From Nephromyces sp. MM_2019 (Eukaryota; Apicomplexa; Aconoidasida; Nephromycida): 64,000 bases of DNA. The notes under the pieces are model-generated. The model worked only from the letters and a program-made list of their open reading frames with translations. It was not told the DNA's origin and ran no database searches. The position numbers and the translations under genes were made by a program. Below, one piece after another: positions 12,679-24,084 of this stretch. How positions within the stretch are numbered: position 1 is the first letter of the stretch; the number at the start of each line of letters is the position of its first letter. The stretch is taken from assembly GCA_015657535.1 (NCBI GenBank), contig JADHZB010001995.1:62750-126749 (forward strand), given 5' to 3'.

Positions 12679-15107
12679 ATATGGGCTCAGTAATGCTAAT
12701 TTCTATCCAAAAAGCACATATAAGTAGTGAAGCTCATAGTTGCTAATAATACTGAATACCAATGTTGAAATTTTACTTATCTCATAAAACCGCAGAATAA
12801 GCTATAAGATACCCTGAGGTTGGTAAAGATTGGTAGTTAATCTTTCTCATGGAATTTTAACATATAATTGTATGAAAAATTGTATCAATATTATTTCTTT
12901 TAGTTGTTAAGATATTTCGAAGGTCAGGAAGATTTATGAATATTCAAATGAATAAAAAATACCCTTTAGTGGATTATATAATCATCTCAGATGTCGTGAG
13001 TACCAAGTTGACGTGTAAAACGTGCGGATATAAACATGAGAAGCTAAGCCCAATGCAATAACAGTAGAATAAACGAAAGCTTATCTATCTGTCTCTATTT
13101 GTTTTCAATTCAGTATGTATGATGTACATAAGTGAAAGAAAAAACAACAATCACATTAAGGTGTCAACTGATTTTTGCTTCTATATAAGCTGACTTAACA
13201 AACTAGGTAAAAGTTAGTTTCGAATACAAAGTTACAAACTTTTGTACAATAGTGTGTGTGATTTTCGGAATAATTGATGTTTGAATTGAAGTTATGAGAA
13301 ACTTCGGAGAACATATCTTCTGTATTAGAAAATTACACTAGAAAATAAAGTATTTTTGCAAATTCTCAAATAGCTTATGCCAATCAAGATCATTTAGATG
13401 CCTCAAATGTTATGACAATTCTTAAACTTACATTCCTAGTCCAACTCTAAAACATCAAGAGTTTAAACATTTCGGAGTCAATTGGAATCTGATAGTTCGA
13501 AAGCTTTGACGAACTTCACATTCATGATAATCCACTTTTAAATTGTAATTGATCTTATATATAAAATTAGCATTTTCATTTAATAAGAAATTGTGAATTT
13601 CAAATTTCCAGATCAAATTGATAAAAGCAATCCACATGAAATTCTTATTTTTAATACACATTTTAACTAAATTATTCTTTAGAGATTCTTTAATTCTGTC
13701 AAGCATAATCCAATGTCCAAAAACATAAATATTAAACTATAGTTTGTAATTAGATGAATTAAATTAATTCACATTTTACTTGAATAAAAGTGTTTATGAA
13801 ATGTTTTGATGTAATAATTTTAAGTTTTTATCTCTTATGCTTCTGTGTCGATTTTTAATTAAATGCTTTCGATATTTTTACTGATTGTCACAAACTATAT
13901 CTATAAGAGAACAGCCCCTCCCAAATGTAAAGCATGATAAAAGTGTTACCATTTTACCTGATCTTACTTTGCCAGTGAAATAAGTGAAGTTGCTATTGTT
14001 TCAGAAAAATTTATAATTTATAGACTCCCAGCAAAGCCAAATCTCTTATTATAAAAGTCATGCACACACTTTTAATTCCTTATTCCTTTACGATGTCTAA
14101 AAGAGTGAATTAACAATTTACACCTAGAGTATTGTCAGGTACGCAGCTATCTGTTGACTTGGCAAGCATTAACAGGTTTATTAACACTTTTTGCTAAAAA
14201 AATCAAGCATTTACTTAAACAATGTCCTAGGAAAACTTAAGGATTATTTCTTGAATTTTGAGAACATCTCCAGTATAAAAATTATTTTTATATAAAAAGA
14301 AGAACCTAATTATACTAACTATTTAATACAGACTCATGGTATCAGGAAGTATGTTATACGGCATTTGCAAGAGAATTCTTCGAAGCATGCATGTAAATTA
14401 AGGTCAACTCATACAACTCATGAGTTTTCCTTATTTCAAATTTCTATCAAAATTATTCTGTGGGAAACATTCATTTTATATTTAAGAGATAAAAACATTT
14501 CTTCTAATTTTCCCCTCTTCGTAAAAAGAGGTTTCCATTTCGTTTTAAGTATTTCTTTAATAAAAATTTTTAAAGGGGGCTGAGATAACTTACTTTACTC
14601 TCCACATTCCTTTTTATTTTTCCAAGCCACTAAAATACATTATTTAACATTTATAATCTCTATTAATCACTAATAACTACATTTTGAAATTTTGCAAACA
14701 CAAGTTTTTTTTAGTTAAAGCACAGTATATCGAACTATCTCAACTTTAAACCATAATAATATATTATTAAAAATAGTTTCCTAATTTGTAAGACATGTTA
14801 CTACACACTAACAATAATTTTTAGATTGATTTTGAAGAAATAATTTCCAAAGCATTACCCTTAGAATATTAATGAACTACTGCATAGACACCTCAAGTGT
14901 GCTACAGTCTCAAAATTTATATAGTAATCAACTCGAAATATATATAAATAAGACATTGTGAAGTGATTATATTTGATTTTTTATAAATTTAAATAGGTAA
15001 AAGGAATCTCACCATTTAGTATATACTTTATTATCTTTGCAAATACTGCTCAGTCAAACACAAAAACCCCATGAAGGTATTCGAAGCCTTTAGTTAACTA
15101 AATAAAA
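12679..15107. other. Intergenic, nothing recognised
   Basis: A gap of 2.4 kb between the divergent DXS and MTHFR genes. Two open frames of 70-85 codons (13455-13706 minus, 14365-14583 plus) show no family resemblance and no supporting splice partners. The gap probably contains both promoters. A decayed element cannot be excluded. Confidence 0.5.
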
Positions 15108-18039
15108 ATGAAGATTATAGAGGTAAATTTGTTGAATACCTGTGGTTTATTATTTTTTCAATAAAATAAACAATTTCTCCAATTATTAAAATAATTTTAT
15201 ATAGTCTTTAAGACCAACCATTTGGAAGTTTTATTAACAATAACAAGGTTTAACAGAACTTTGTTTCTGAAAGCCTAGAAAATTTTAATTGATAAGATCA
15301 CAACCCGAACATATATATAGCCATTTTAATCCCATTTTTGGTGCTGATTGCAGGAGTAACAATTTAAAATATAATCTTACCTGAATTTGAGAATTTTATT
15401 GAAATGATATTAACTCCGAATCTTACCTAACTAGGCTATGATGATTTATTGCATTTTCTTAGAAAATTGAAAGATGGAAATGTGAAAATGAGGGAGCACC
15501 TTTTTACTCCTTTGAATATTTCCCCCCTAAGACTGACGCGGGACTGTTGAACTTATACGACAGGTTAGATCGTATGGCAGCTTTTAACCCTCTTTGGATA
15601 GATGTCACCTGGAGAGATGGAGGAAGATCATCTGAAAGATCAATTGAAATTTGTTCTAATGCAATCAAATACCACGGCTTGGAGCCACTACTGCACATAA
15701 CCTGTACAAACATTTCGAAGCAACAACTTGATGTTATTTTGAAACAAGTCCTAAATTTTTTATTACTGATTAAATGAAGTGCAAGGAATTAATTTATTCT
15801 ATACCCTTGATTTCAGTGCCTTGAGCAAAATATTGTCAATATCTTGGCACTAAGAGGTGACCCTTTATTGACTCAATCTAAGTGGGAACCAACACCGGAT
15901 GGTTTTGAGCACGCAGAAGAACTGGTTCGGTACATGAAGGTAATTATTGTAATTTGGAATTCAACTATTCTATAAAATTGTAACCATTATACTTAGGAAA
16001 AATTTGGAAATCAATTTTGTATATGTGTTGCCGGATATCCTGAAGGCCATTTAGAATGCCCCAATAAAGATGACGATCTCTTTTTCCTCAAAAGAAAAGT
16101 AATTCCCAATTGAAATATTGAACATATTCTTGGAAGCTCAACCATGGCTTAAAATATTTGATGTATTCTCAGGTTGATGCAGGTGCTGACTTTGTTATTA
16201 CTCAAATGTTTTACGATGTCGAAGAGTTTAAGAATTTTCAAAATAAATGTACTGAAATTGGAATCACTAAGCCCATAATTCCAGGTGGAGTTATAAAAGA
16301 TTAACTGGCTTCAAAATACTAATATGAATTTTGATATTTATTGGATCATAATTATTTCAACAGGAATATTACCCATTCAATCATATGCAAGCTTTTCAAA
16401 AACCATCAAATATTGCAAACCCAATGTCCCCAAAGATATTTTGGTAAATATTTCGAACAATCAAAACAATTTTGCTTAAGTCAGTCTCTTTTGATTAGGA
16501 TGAAATTGAAGCTGTTAAAAATGACGATCAGAAAGTAAAAGAATTGGGCGTCATTTTGGGAATAAAGGTCAAATATTTCTATTTGTCTTTTAAACAATTG
16601 TTTCACTATTAACCAATATTTAGCAGATGTGCAAGGATCTTATCAACTTAGGAGTAGAAGGGCTTCACTTTTACACTCTTAATCTTGAAAATACTATAAT
16701 CAGAATAATTGAGGGGCTTAACTTACAGTATACCCAACGAGAGTTACCCTGGAGACCACTTGCCGGACGTAAAGAAGATGTTCGACCTATATTTTGGTCG
16801 AATAGACCGAGGTCTTATGTATATAGGACTTCATCATGGGATGACTTCCCAAATGGACGATGGGGAAATCCTGGTATTTAACACTTTATGAATTGAGACT
16901 TTTGTTGAATTGTTACCTGATATATATTTCAGATTCACCTGCTTTTGGGGAGAATTTTTCATCTACAATTTTTGGCCCAAAAGAGAGAGTATGATTCTCA
17001 TTTTCAACTTAATCTCATTAAATAATCTTATAACATTCTCAGTTTGATTTAAATACAAATTTTTTCATTGAATTTGCATTAGTCACCTGAAGCTCGTAAG
17101 GCAATGTGGTGCAGTCAGCTCACCTCAATTGAAGACATTTCAGAAGTATTCAGCAAATATATAAAGAATAACGACTGTGTCACAAGATTACCATGGTGCC
17201 AGGACCAACCAAGAGCTGAGACTTTTCTCATCCAGAAGCAATTGATTCAACTCAATCATTTTGGCCTTCTAACAATAAACTCTCAACCACGAGTAAATTG
17301 TTCTCCATCAACTGATCCAATTTTTGGATGGGGACCTAAGGATGGATATGTTTTCCAAAAGGTAGAAATACCAAAATTTTATTTTAGATAGATCAGTATC
17401 CTTTACACTGCAAACGTCATCTAATCTACCCAAACTTTTGAATGCTTATATATCCGCTTAAAATAATCATAAATGAAACAATAGCAATATTATTTTTCCT
17501 GATATTCTCAAAAGGCATATATTGAATTCTTCTGCTCTGCTGAATCCTTAAAAGCAATATTACCTGAGATCAAAGACGATCTAGACTTAAATTACATGGC
17601 TATGAACCTGTCAGGTGTATTCCATACTAATTGCCAAAATGCAACTAATGCCTTAACCTGGGGTGTATTTAAAGGTACTATTATTATTTAACTTGCTGTT
17701 CTCTTGAAAACCTTTTAAATAACACTCTTTTAAGGCCAAGAAATAAAACAGCCAACGGTGGCAGATTATACTGCTTTTCTCCACTGGAAACCAGAAGCTT
17801 TCGACCTCTGGGTCTCTGATTGGGCATCACTTTACGACGAACAATCACCAAGCTACAAACTAATAAAAAAGGTACTTGAGAAATACATGCTTTATTTTTA
17901 ATTTTACTAACTTCGTTTTGAACTTCAGATACATGATAATTGGTACTTGGTCAACATCGTGGATAACAATTTTGTTACTGGAGATCTTTTTGGAAAATTG
18001 GTTAATATATGCAAGAAAAAGAGCATTTCACTATCATAA
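15108..18039 (+). CDS. MTHFR: Methylenetetrahydrofolate reductase, full eukaryotic two-domain form
   Basis: MTHFR is an FAD enzyme that reduces 5,10-methylene-THF to 5-methyl-THF, the methyl donor for methionine synthase. A 15-nt first exon (15108-15122, MKIIE) is joined to 15463 onward, giving a start very like fungal Met13. The catalytic barrel shows YSFEYFPPKT, DRLDRMAAFNPLWIDVTW, HITCTN, ILALRGDP, VAGYPEGH and ITQMFYD. The C-terminal regulatory domain, typical of eukaryotes and SAM-responsive there, is also present: GVEGLHFYTLN, RELPWRP, IFWSNRPRSYVYRTSSWD, INSQPRVN, STDPIFGWGP, GYVFQKAYIEFF and LSGVFHTNC. About twelve exons carry it, ending at TAA 18037-18039. The phosphorylatable N-terminal extension of animal MTHFR is absent. 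Confidence 0.95.
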
Positions 18040-19245
18040 TGAATTTTTAAAACACAAATTTTTAAGTATTTTACACATACGATTAAACTAATCAATTTTT
18101 TATAGCCTAAATCCAATTTTATTAGTAATTTATATACAGCTTTTTATACTTCGTACAAGTAAATTTTGTAAAATATTCTACATATTACATAACATGAACA
18201 AAAATTGGTTTGTACAAAATAGAAGATATGATATTCCTATCTTAATCTTTCAAGTTAATTTTTTTAAGTTTTTTAACTGAAATAACATATGTGCAACGAA
18301 GTTCTTTCTAACAAATCTACTCTTCTATTGTTTTATTATGATAAATAAACGTTAAGAAAGCTCACATACTAGCACCTCTTGATTAAATTTATCCCTCCGA
18401 GACAATTGAGTTAATTATTACCACACTCTCTAAGGTTTACTAATTCCCAGTTTATAGGAATATTTAACATTGGTTACATGCTTTTTACGTTAGTTTAAGT
18501 AAGCTTTTGGTTTTGAATCACAATCTAACATTACTGATTTAGCATTAATTTCGAATTCCCTTAAAGAGTCCGCTCATTTATTAATTAATAGTTGTTTGTA
18601 ACTTCTTGCTACACTTTGCATATGATGATATTATTCTTAAAAAGTTCTGTTAAGGACTTTCTAATTTTCCAAAACTGTTTGTAGTTACAAATAATGATAT
18701 TAGGAGCCATTCTTTACCTCATGTCAGATCAAATAAATTTTCCTTAAAAGAATTTACTAGAACCTTTATATTTATACATTAATTACATCCCAAGTAGATG
18801 CAAGAGTCATGGGCAAAAAGATAAAGATAAATTATAGTAGTTACTAGCTTAAACAATTACGAAAATATGGGTCTTGAAACCGAAACCCTCAAATTTTCCT
18901 TTTTTTAACAAAATGTTTAAAACCCACATACCCATAATTCGCATATCAGAACTATTTAAAATTTGAAAAGTATTTATGTTGTAATTATGCTCTAATTTGC
19001 CACCATTTCCACCAATAAGAATAAAAAAGAGTATTTATGATCTTCAGGGATTGCTATACTATTGCATAATATCACATAGAGTTTCAATCTACACGTAAGG
19101 AACGAAGCCAAATTTTTACCTTCGTTTTATGATAACATGCTAAAATTTGAGAATTTTTTGGGTGTCAGAACAAAATTTTTAAGAGCTTTCTGATTAATAC
19201 TGTTTTAAGAAAATTTAAACTACTTTCACAAAAAATGCTTTTAGG
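18040..19245. other. Intergenic, nothing recognised
   Basis: AT-rich spacer between two plus-strand genes. No coding or RNA signal was found. Confidence 0.55.
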
Positions 19246-20678
19246 ATGGCCTTCCAAGCCCCATCGAATCCTTCTCCATTTTCGGCTGAGTTACAGACGT
19301 TTATTGTGACAAAGTATGATCCATTGTTATCAATCGTGCAAGAATTAAATGAAAGGTTGCATGCATCTGAGAAAGGTTTACCTAAAATTACGGTGTGTAG
19401 CTATACTAAAATTCCGTCATTATATTTGTTACTTGTTTTTAAAGAACGCTACTGCCTTGAAAGGCGAATAAAACGTCTAGAGGTTCGCGATCAAAACAAG
19501 GAACATTTCAACAGCGATATGAATGGTACAACAAGTGACGATGAAAAGGGAGACTTTGAGGATATATCAGGTTTCTAAATTCATGTTTAAGCAGTATTTT
19601 TATTTATTATATTATAGATATAACAAGCCATTGCAAAAATATATTTAAGCTGGCATTATCGAGGGGTTGTTAAATATAATTTAATTGTGCAGCACCAAAA
19701 AAGTTACTAGAAAATGAGGAAGCATTAGTTGCACCCTGGCTTTTTAGTTGTCAAGTCTGTTTGAGACTATTCTTATGATTTTCTAGTTTACTTTCCATCT
19801 ATATGTATAGATAGGAACTCCAACTTCAGCGCTTCAAGTGTTACTGGAATTTGTCCCACAGAATACAGAGGAACTGGACGTTCAAACATGGAAAAGAGAG
19901 GTTAGTCTGGAAGGTTCTCTTTAGCCTATAAAGTTCACCAGAAATTTTTTAGGAGGATATGTGGATAAATTTTCTTGAAGAGCACCCTAGTGGTAACAAC
20001 AAAATTCATCATGAAATTCAAGAAATACCATTTATGTTTCAATCAATTTAGAAGCGGAGCACGCGAAAGCTGATACTTTTAGACTTTTTGATTTAAGAAG
20101 AGCTGGTAGGGTGGATTAGATATTGATTTTGAGGCTTGAAGCTCACAATTAAATCATCACTTACTATTTCAGCAAGAAAGGCACTTTTAGATTTATGCAG
20201 GGGGGAGATTTTACTAATTCTCAGGAATGTTCCTGGGAAAGATAAGGCTCCTAGTTGCCCAACAGCAATTACTTTAGTTGGTAAACATTATTTGTGCTTA
20301 ATTAATGATTTATTCCTTCTTTACTAGGAAACCTTAAATAAAGAACTAGAGTAATAAACATGAAACATGTAACTAACCCTTTTTATTCCAGCTATAATCA
20401 CAGCCGCATTTTCTGAAGCTTGGACGGTATGCTATACTTACAAACTAGACTAGACCTCATTTTTTTTAAAAATCAACTTAGAGAATAGAAAACGATGACC
20501 CCGATTCGCTAGGTCGTGTAGCACTTATATTAGAAGGTATCAATTGTCGATCAAAAATATTTGACTCTACAACTAAATTTTGTTTTATATTTTTTTTAAA
20601 TCTTCAAAATAAGGTCAAAATATAGGTACAAGACTTAGAGCAGGGAAAAAGCGATTTCACATAGAACCTTTAAATTAA
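19246..20678 (+). CDS. Unrecognised conserved-looking multi-exon protein
   Basis: I do not recognise the family, but the gene model is strong because nearly every intron joins in matching phase. The start is MAFQAPSNPSPFSAELQ, followed by a probable short coiled coil (ELNERLHASEKERYCLERR if a 69-nt in-frame intron is removed). After an acidic segment come APKKLLENEEALVAPWLFS, GTPTSALQVLLEFVPQNTEE, WINFLEEHPS, KADTFRLFDLRRA, LLDLCRGEILLILRNVPG, CPTAITLVAIITAAFSEAWT, DPDSLGRVALILE and finally GTRLRAGKKRFHIEPLN before TAA. There is no signal peptide or membrane segment, so it is probably cytosolic or nuclear. The C-terminal half looks like a compact helical domain. It is convergent with the next gene, 131 bp apart. 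Confidence 0.72.
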
Positions 20679-20809
20679 TTTAAGGTAATTGATTCAATTA
20701 TAAATAAAAATTATAATTCTAAATATTTGCTTTATATCATCTTCCTTTGTTAAGTCTTATCGAATATAAATTTCAATGGAGGATACCTGACAAATAAAAT
20801 CGTTTAAAA

Positions 20810-22031
20810 CTATCCTACTAAAGTTGGAAAATTACTAACTCCCCAAGATTGATCATAAGGGTCATCTGATTCTAGTGTAGTTCCAAATCCTAGGAATCAA
20901 AATTTTATCAAAGATTAATAATTCTTTTTTTTCACTAATTTTAAAATTTAAGCTACCAACTCTTATCCAGTTGGAGTTGTGAGGAACAGTTATATCCTAT
21001 ATTTAATATCTTAAATACTTTTTCAATCCTTAATTTTATTGAATAAACTTACTATGGGAACAGCAAACTTTCCCTCGCCTGCACTATCTTTAAAACATAA
21101 ATATACTACAAACTGTTTAAATTGAAAAAACTTACTCCCGCAAATGCTAACCGAGAGCTGTTCCGAGTCTTGCGAGTGTCTAGTATATACTTAAGCTTAG
21201 TTTTGCTTAATTTTAGAAATTTTTTATTTTCCACCTTTCAGACCATACATGGAGTAAAGAATTATCATTCCCAACACTTAGCCTCATAAAACCTTTTGCA
21301 GACATTTGTATATTTTAAGGGAAATTTTGAAGAGTTTGAGGACCTGTTTCTCCAACCTGTCAAATTTATAAGCAATCTTTAGTCTAACAACTAGTCTCAC
21401 CCATGCGTCAATAAAGTGGAATGTAGCTTTTATCTTTACTTCGGAATGTATTGGGACATCTTTTATCAATTTGGTAATTTCACCCTTCACTAAGCGTGAA
21501 GTCATTAAACTTAAATTCAAATTACTTTACAACTAACTTTGGAAAAAATACCATAACCGCCTAACATCCTAATCCCAGAGCACTCACTTACAAGATTCTT
21601 GTAATTATGGTTATCCCATCCAACTGCTTGACCATCTTCGAAATATTCTGAATAATACAACCTAAATTGTTTTATAGAATTGAAATAAACATCCCCAAGT
21701 AAGTTTATGCCACTGGTAACACTATATACATCATTATTGAATAGGATATATTTCATTTTTACTCGACTCTAGTTAAAGGTATCGTTTCTAGTCCAAATTT
21801 GTTTATAATCATAATAGGTAAATTTCCTGTTCTAAATATCATATTTCCCTTGTCATCAAGAGCAAGCTCATAATTTGTTGAATTTTGCTTAGAAAAGGAA
21901 ATTAAAGCAGCATCTTTCATATTTGAGAAAATTCTTAAAGCTTTTATATTCATTTCTCCATTTAATATAGGAGTGTAGGAAACAACCCATAATGGATGTA
22001 GAAATACGATTGTAAAAACTAAATATATCAT
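20810..22031 (-). CDS. Secreted beta-sandwich, lectin-like protein (alveolate type)
   Basis: The first exon encodes an obvious signal peptide (MIYLVFTIVFLHPLWVVSY) and about 70 further residues. An intron of about 78 nt leads to a module with the order GWDNHN, C, MLGGYGIFSK, VPIHSEVKIKATFHFIDAW, VGETGFMRLSV, WSERW, SICG, then EGKFAVPI, PHNSNWIRVGFGTTLE and DPYDQSWGVSNF. This pattern (LGGYG, then HxxxxIxxxFxFIDxW, then PHxxNxxxxxFxTTL and SWG) is one I know from large secreted protein families of ciliates, where it is taken as a galactose-binding-like sandwich. About seven exons join with agreeing phases. No membrane anchor follows; the frame ends in TAG at 20810. Export or surface association is inferred from the signal peptide, and the ligand is unknown. 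Confidence 0.68.
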
Positions 22032-22434
22032 ATTATCGTTTTACATTAAATCTCTTTATATATAAATTCATATAAATTATTTAATTAGATAAATCTATTT
22101 ATAACTCGGTGTATATACACAGAATAATCTAGCAAATTTAATTGAATTAAGCATGAAAACAAATGAAAATAAATTAGTCAAATTTTTCAGAAATTATGAT
22201 GTTATGGGGGAAATAGTTACAATTGTTATTTGTCAATACTCCATACAAAAATTGTGAAAATAATTAAAATACCAAAAATTCGTGGAGTAAATAAATACTA
22301 TATCTACCAATTTATAGTAAAAAATATCGTTTTAATATGCTACTATAGGTCGTTTGAAATTAAATTAACGACTCTTAAACCTTTAAAAATATAATTGTTT
22401 TTGACGAGAATTTTTATTGCTACTGATCCCATTA
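22032..22434. other. Intergenic, nothing recognised
   Basis: Short AT-rich spacer between two minus-strand genes, expected to contain the promoter of the secreted lectin-like gene. Confidence 0.5.
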
Positions 22435-24084
22435 TTATATATATATTATTTCTTGGTTATTTGAATGATTATTTACTTGATTATTAGGTAATCCATAAAG
22501 TTCTCGTCGTCTTCTTACCAAAAGTGATGGTGTTATTACAGAGGTAAGCAAATCATTTTGCAATTGATTTGGATGGAAGCAATTGAAAAACCAGTTGATA
22601 TTCTTTCTTAAACGAATATTTACAAGAGAATTTCCTATTTGAAATTGTAACTTGGATCGAAAATTGTTCAATTTTATTGGTTTTCTCAAACAAACCAATG
22701 TTCCAAACTTGCTATTGTTATCTTCTAGTAAAAATGTATTTTTGTTATATTTGAACGATGCATGTATTCTTGACACAGATATGTCCGACAACTTTACATC
22801 TGCTTCTATACTTCTCCCAATGCTGATAGTTTTTTTATTTAAAAACGAGAAAACATAAAATCCAGTTTTATCATTCACTGGTTCTAGAATCATATATGGA
22901 GTTTTTGGGGTGGCTATATCCATAAGCTGATACTTCTTTGAAAATTTTTCAATCTGATGTGGATATCTACACTTGCACAATTCACAAGATAATTCTCGTA
23001 AGAAAAAGGAAACCACTTCATTAGATTTCGAACGAGTCTCTAATCGACCATGCATCCATGTTCTTAAGCAATGAAGATGTATTGATTCCATTGAACCACT
23101 GCAATTACAAGGCGATATCAAAGGATTCTCAGAATCATCATCATCACATAAACATATTCTACAATAAGAGGTCGAAGTTGTGCATACATTTTCGTAAATG
23201 CATTGATGATGATCATGATTTAAATTCTCATTTGAAGAAGTCTTAGATACTGTATCGGATAAATCGTCATAATCGTAAATCGTGAGTACTTCAGATGTTC
23301 GTTTGGAAAATTTATTTTCATAGCCTGTAACATCTTGATTAGCTTCAATTAAACAATCTTTACATTCATTTGTCGGGTTTGGTTCTTTATTCTCATTTTG
23401 AAGAAAATCATAAAATTGCTGTTTGGGAAAGATGGAGGTTAGGGACAATTCTATTTTAGCAAAGGAAAAATAAAATTACCTTGTTAATGTTCGTATCAGG
23501 AGCTGAGTTGATGACCGTATCTTTCACAAGGAGTTTTACTCGACCTAATTTAATAATGTCACCTTTACTAACAACTATATCGGATTGGCTGGGTTTTACC
23601 TAAAATAAATAGTAATGTAAAATTAAAAAATGAATTAATCAAAGTTAAAATTGCTAACCATCAACCAGATATTATCATTATCATTTGGGTCTAATAATTT
23701 TGGAGTAATTGTAGCTATGCCTTCTTTAACGGATATATCAAATATATTAATAGAATCAGAATTTTCACATAAATAATTGCTAGTTTTATCCGATTGAAGG
23801 ACTATATAAGAATTTTTTGTCTTGAATATTGAATAATTTTCATCTAAAAAATAGAAAAAAGATAAAATTAAAAAAAAAGTAATTTGTAAATAGTTTTCAT
23901 TTAATTTACTTGAGCTTTTTATATTAAATCTAGTAGAAATTATATTATCATCTTCATAATCGAAAACACCTGGTGAATCATTCAACCAGGTTGTAGTTTC
24001 TAGCGATATTTCACGACTAAAAGAAAAGTGAGATTTGATAATATTTTTTGTTGATTTTTCACTATAATTGTTTAAGAAATCCAT
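22435..24084 (-). CDS. FHA + RING-CH (RINGv) domain protein, putative E3 ubiquitin ligase
   Basis: Four exons: 23910-24084, about 23659-23843, about 23500-23599 and 22435 to about 23430. An N-terminal part resembles a first degenerate beta-sandwich (VVSKGDIIKLGRVKLLVKD). The last exon holds a RING-CH zinc finger (YCRICLCDDDDSENPLISPC, then CSGSMESIHLHCLRTWM, then LSCELCKCRYP). Directly after it comes a classical FHA domain with all recognition positions: SIGRSIEADVKLSD, SVSRIHASF and NSKFGT. FHA domains bind phosphothreonine and RING-CH fingers recruit E2, so phosphorylation-directed ubiquitination is the likely role. No transmembrane helices flank the RING, unlike most MARCH ligases. The first intron (23844-23909) is 66 nt with no stop, so it can be read through in frame. 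Confidence 0.85.

Noticed and set aside
13455..13706. Small minus-strand gene of 83 codons
   Set aside because: No family similarity, no splice partners, and composition like the surrounding intergenic DNA. Frames of this length are expected by chance here.
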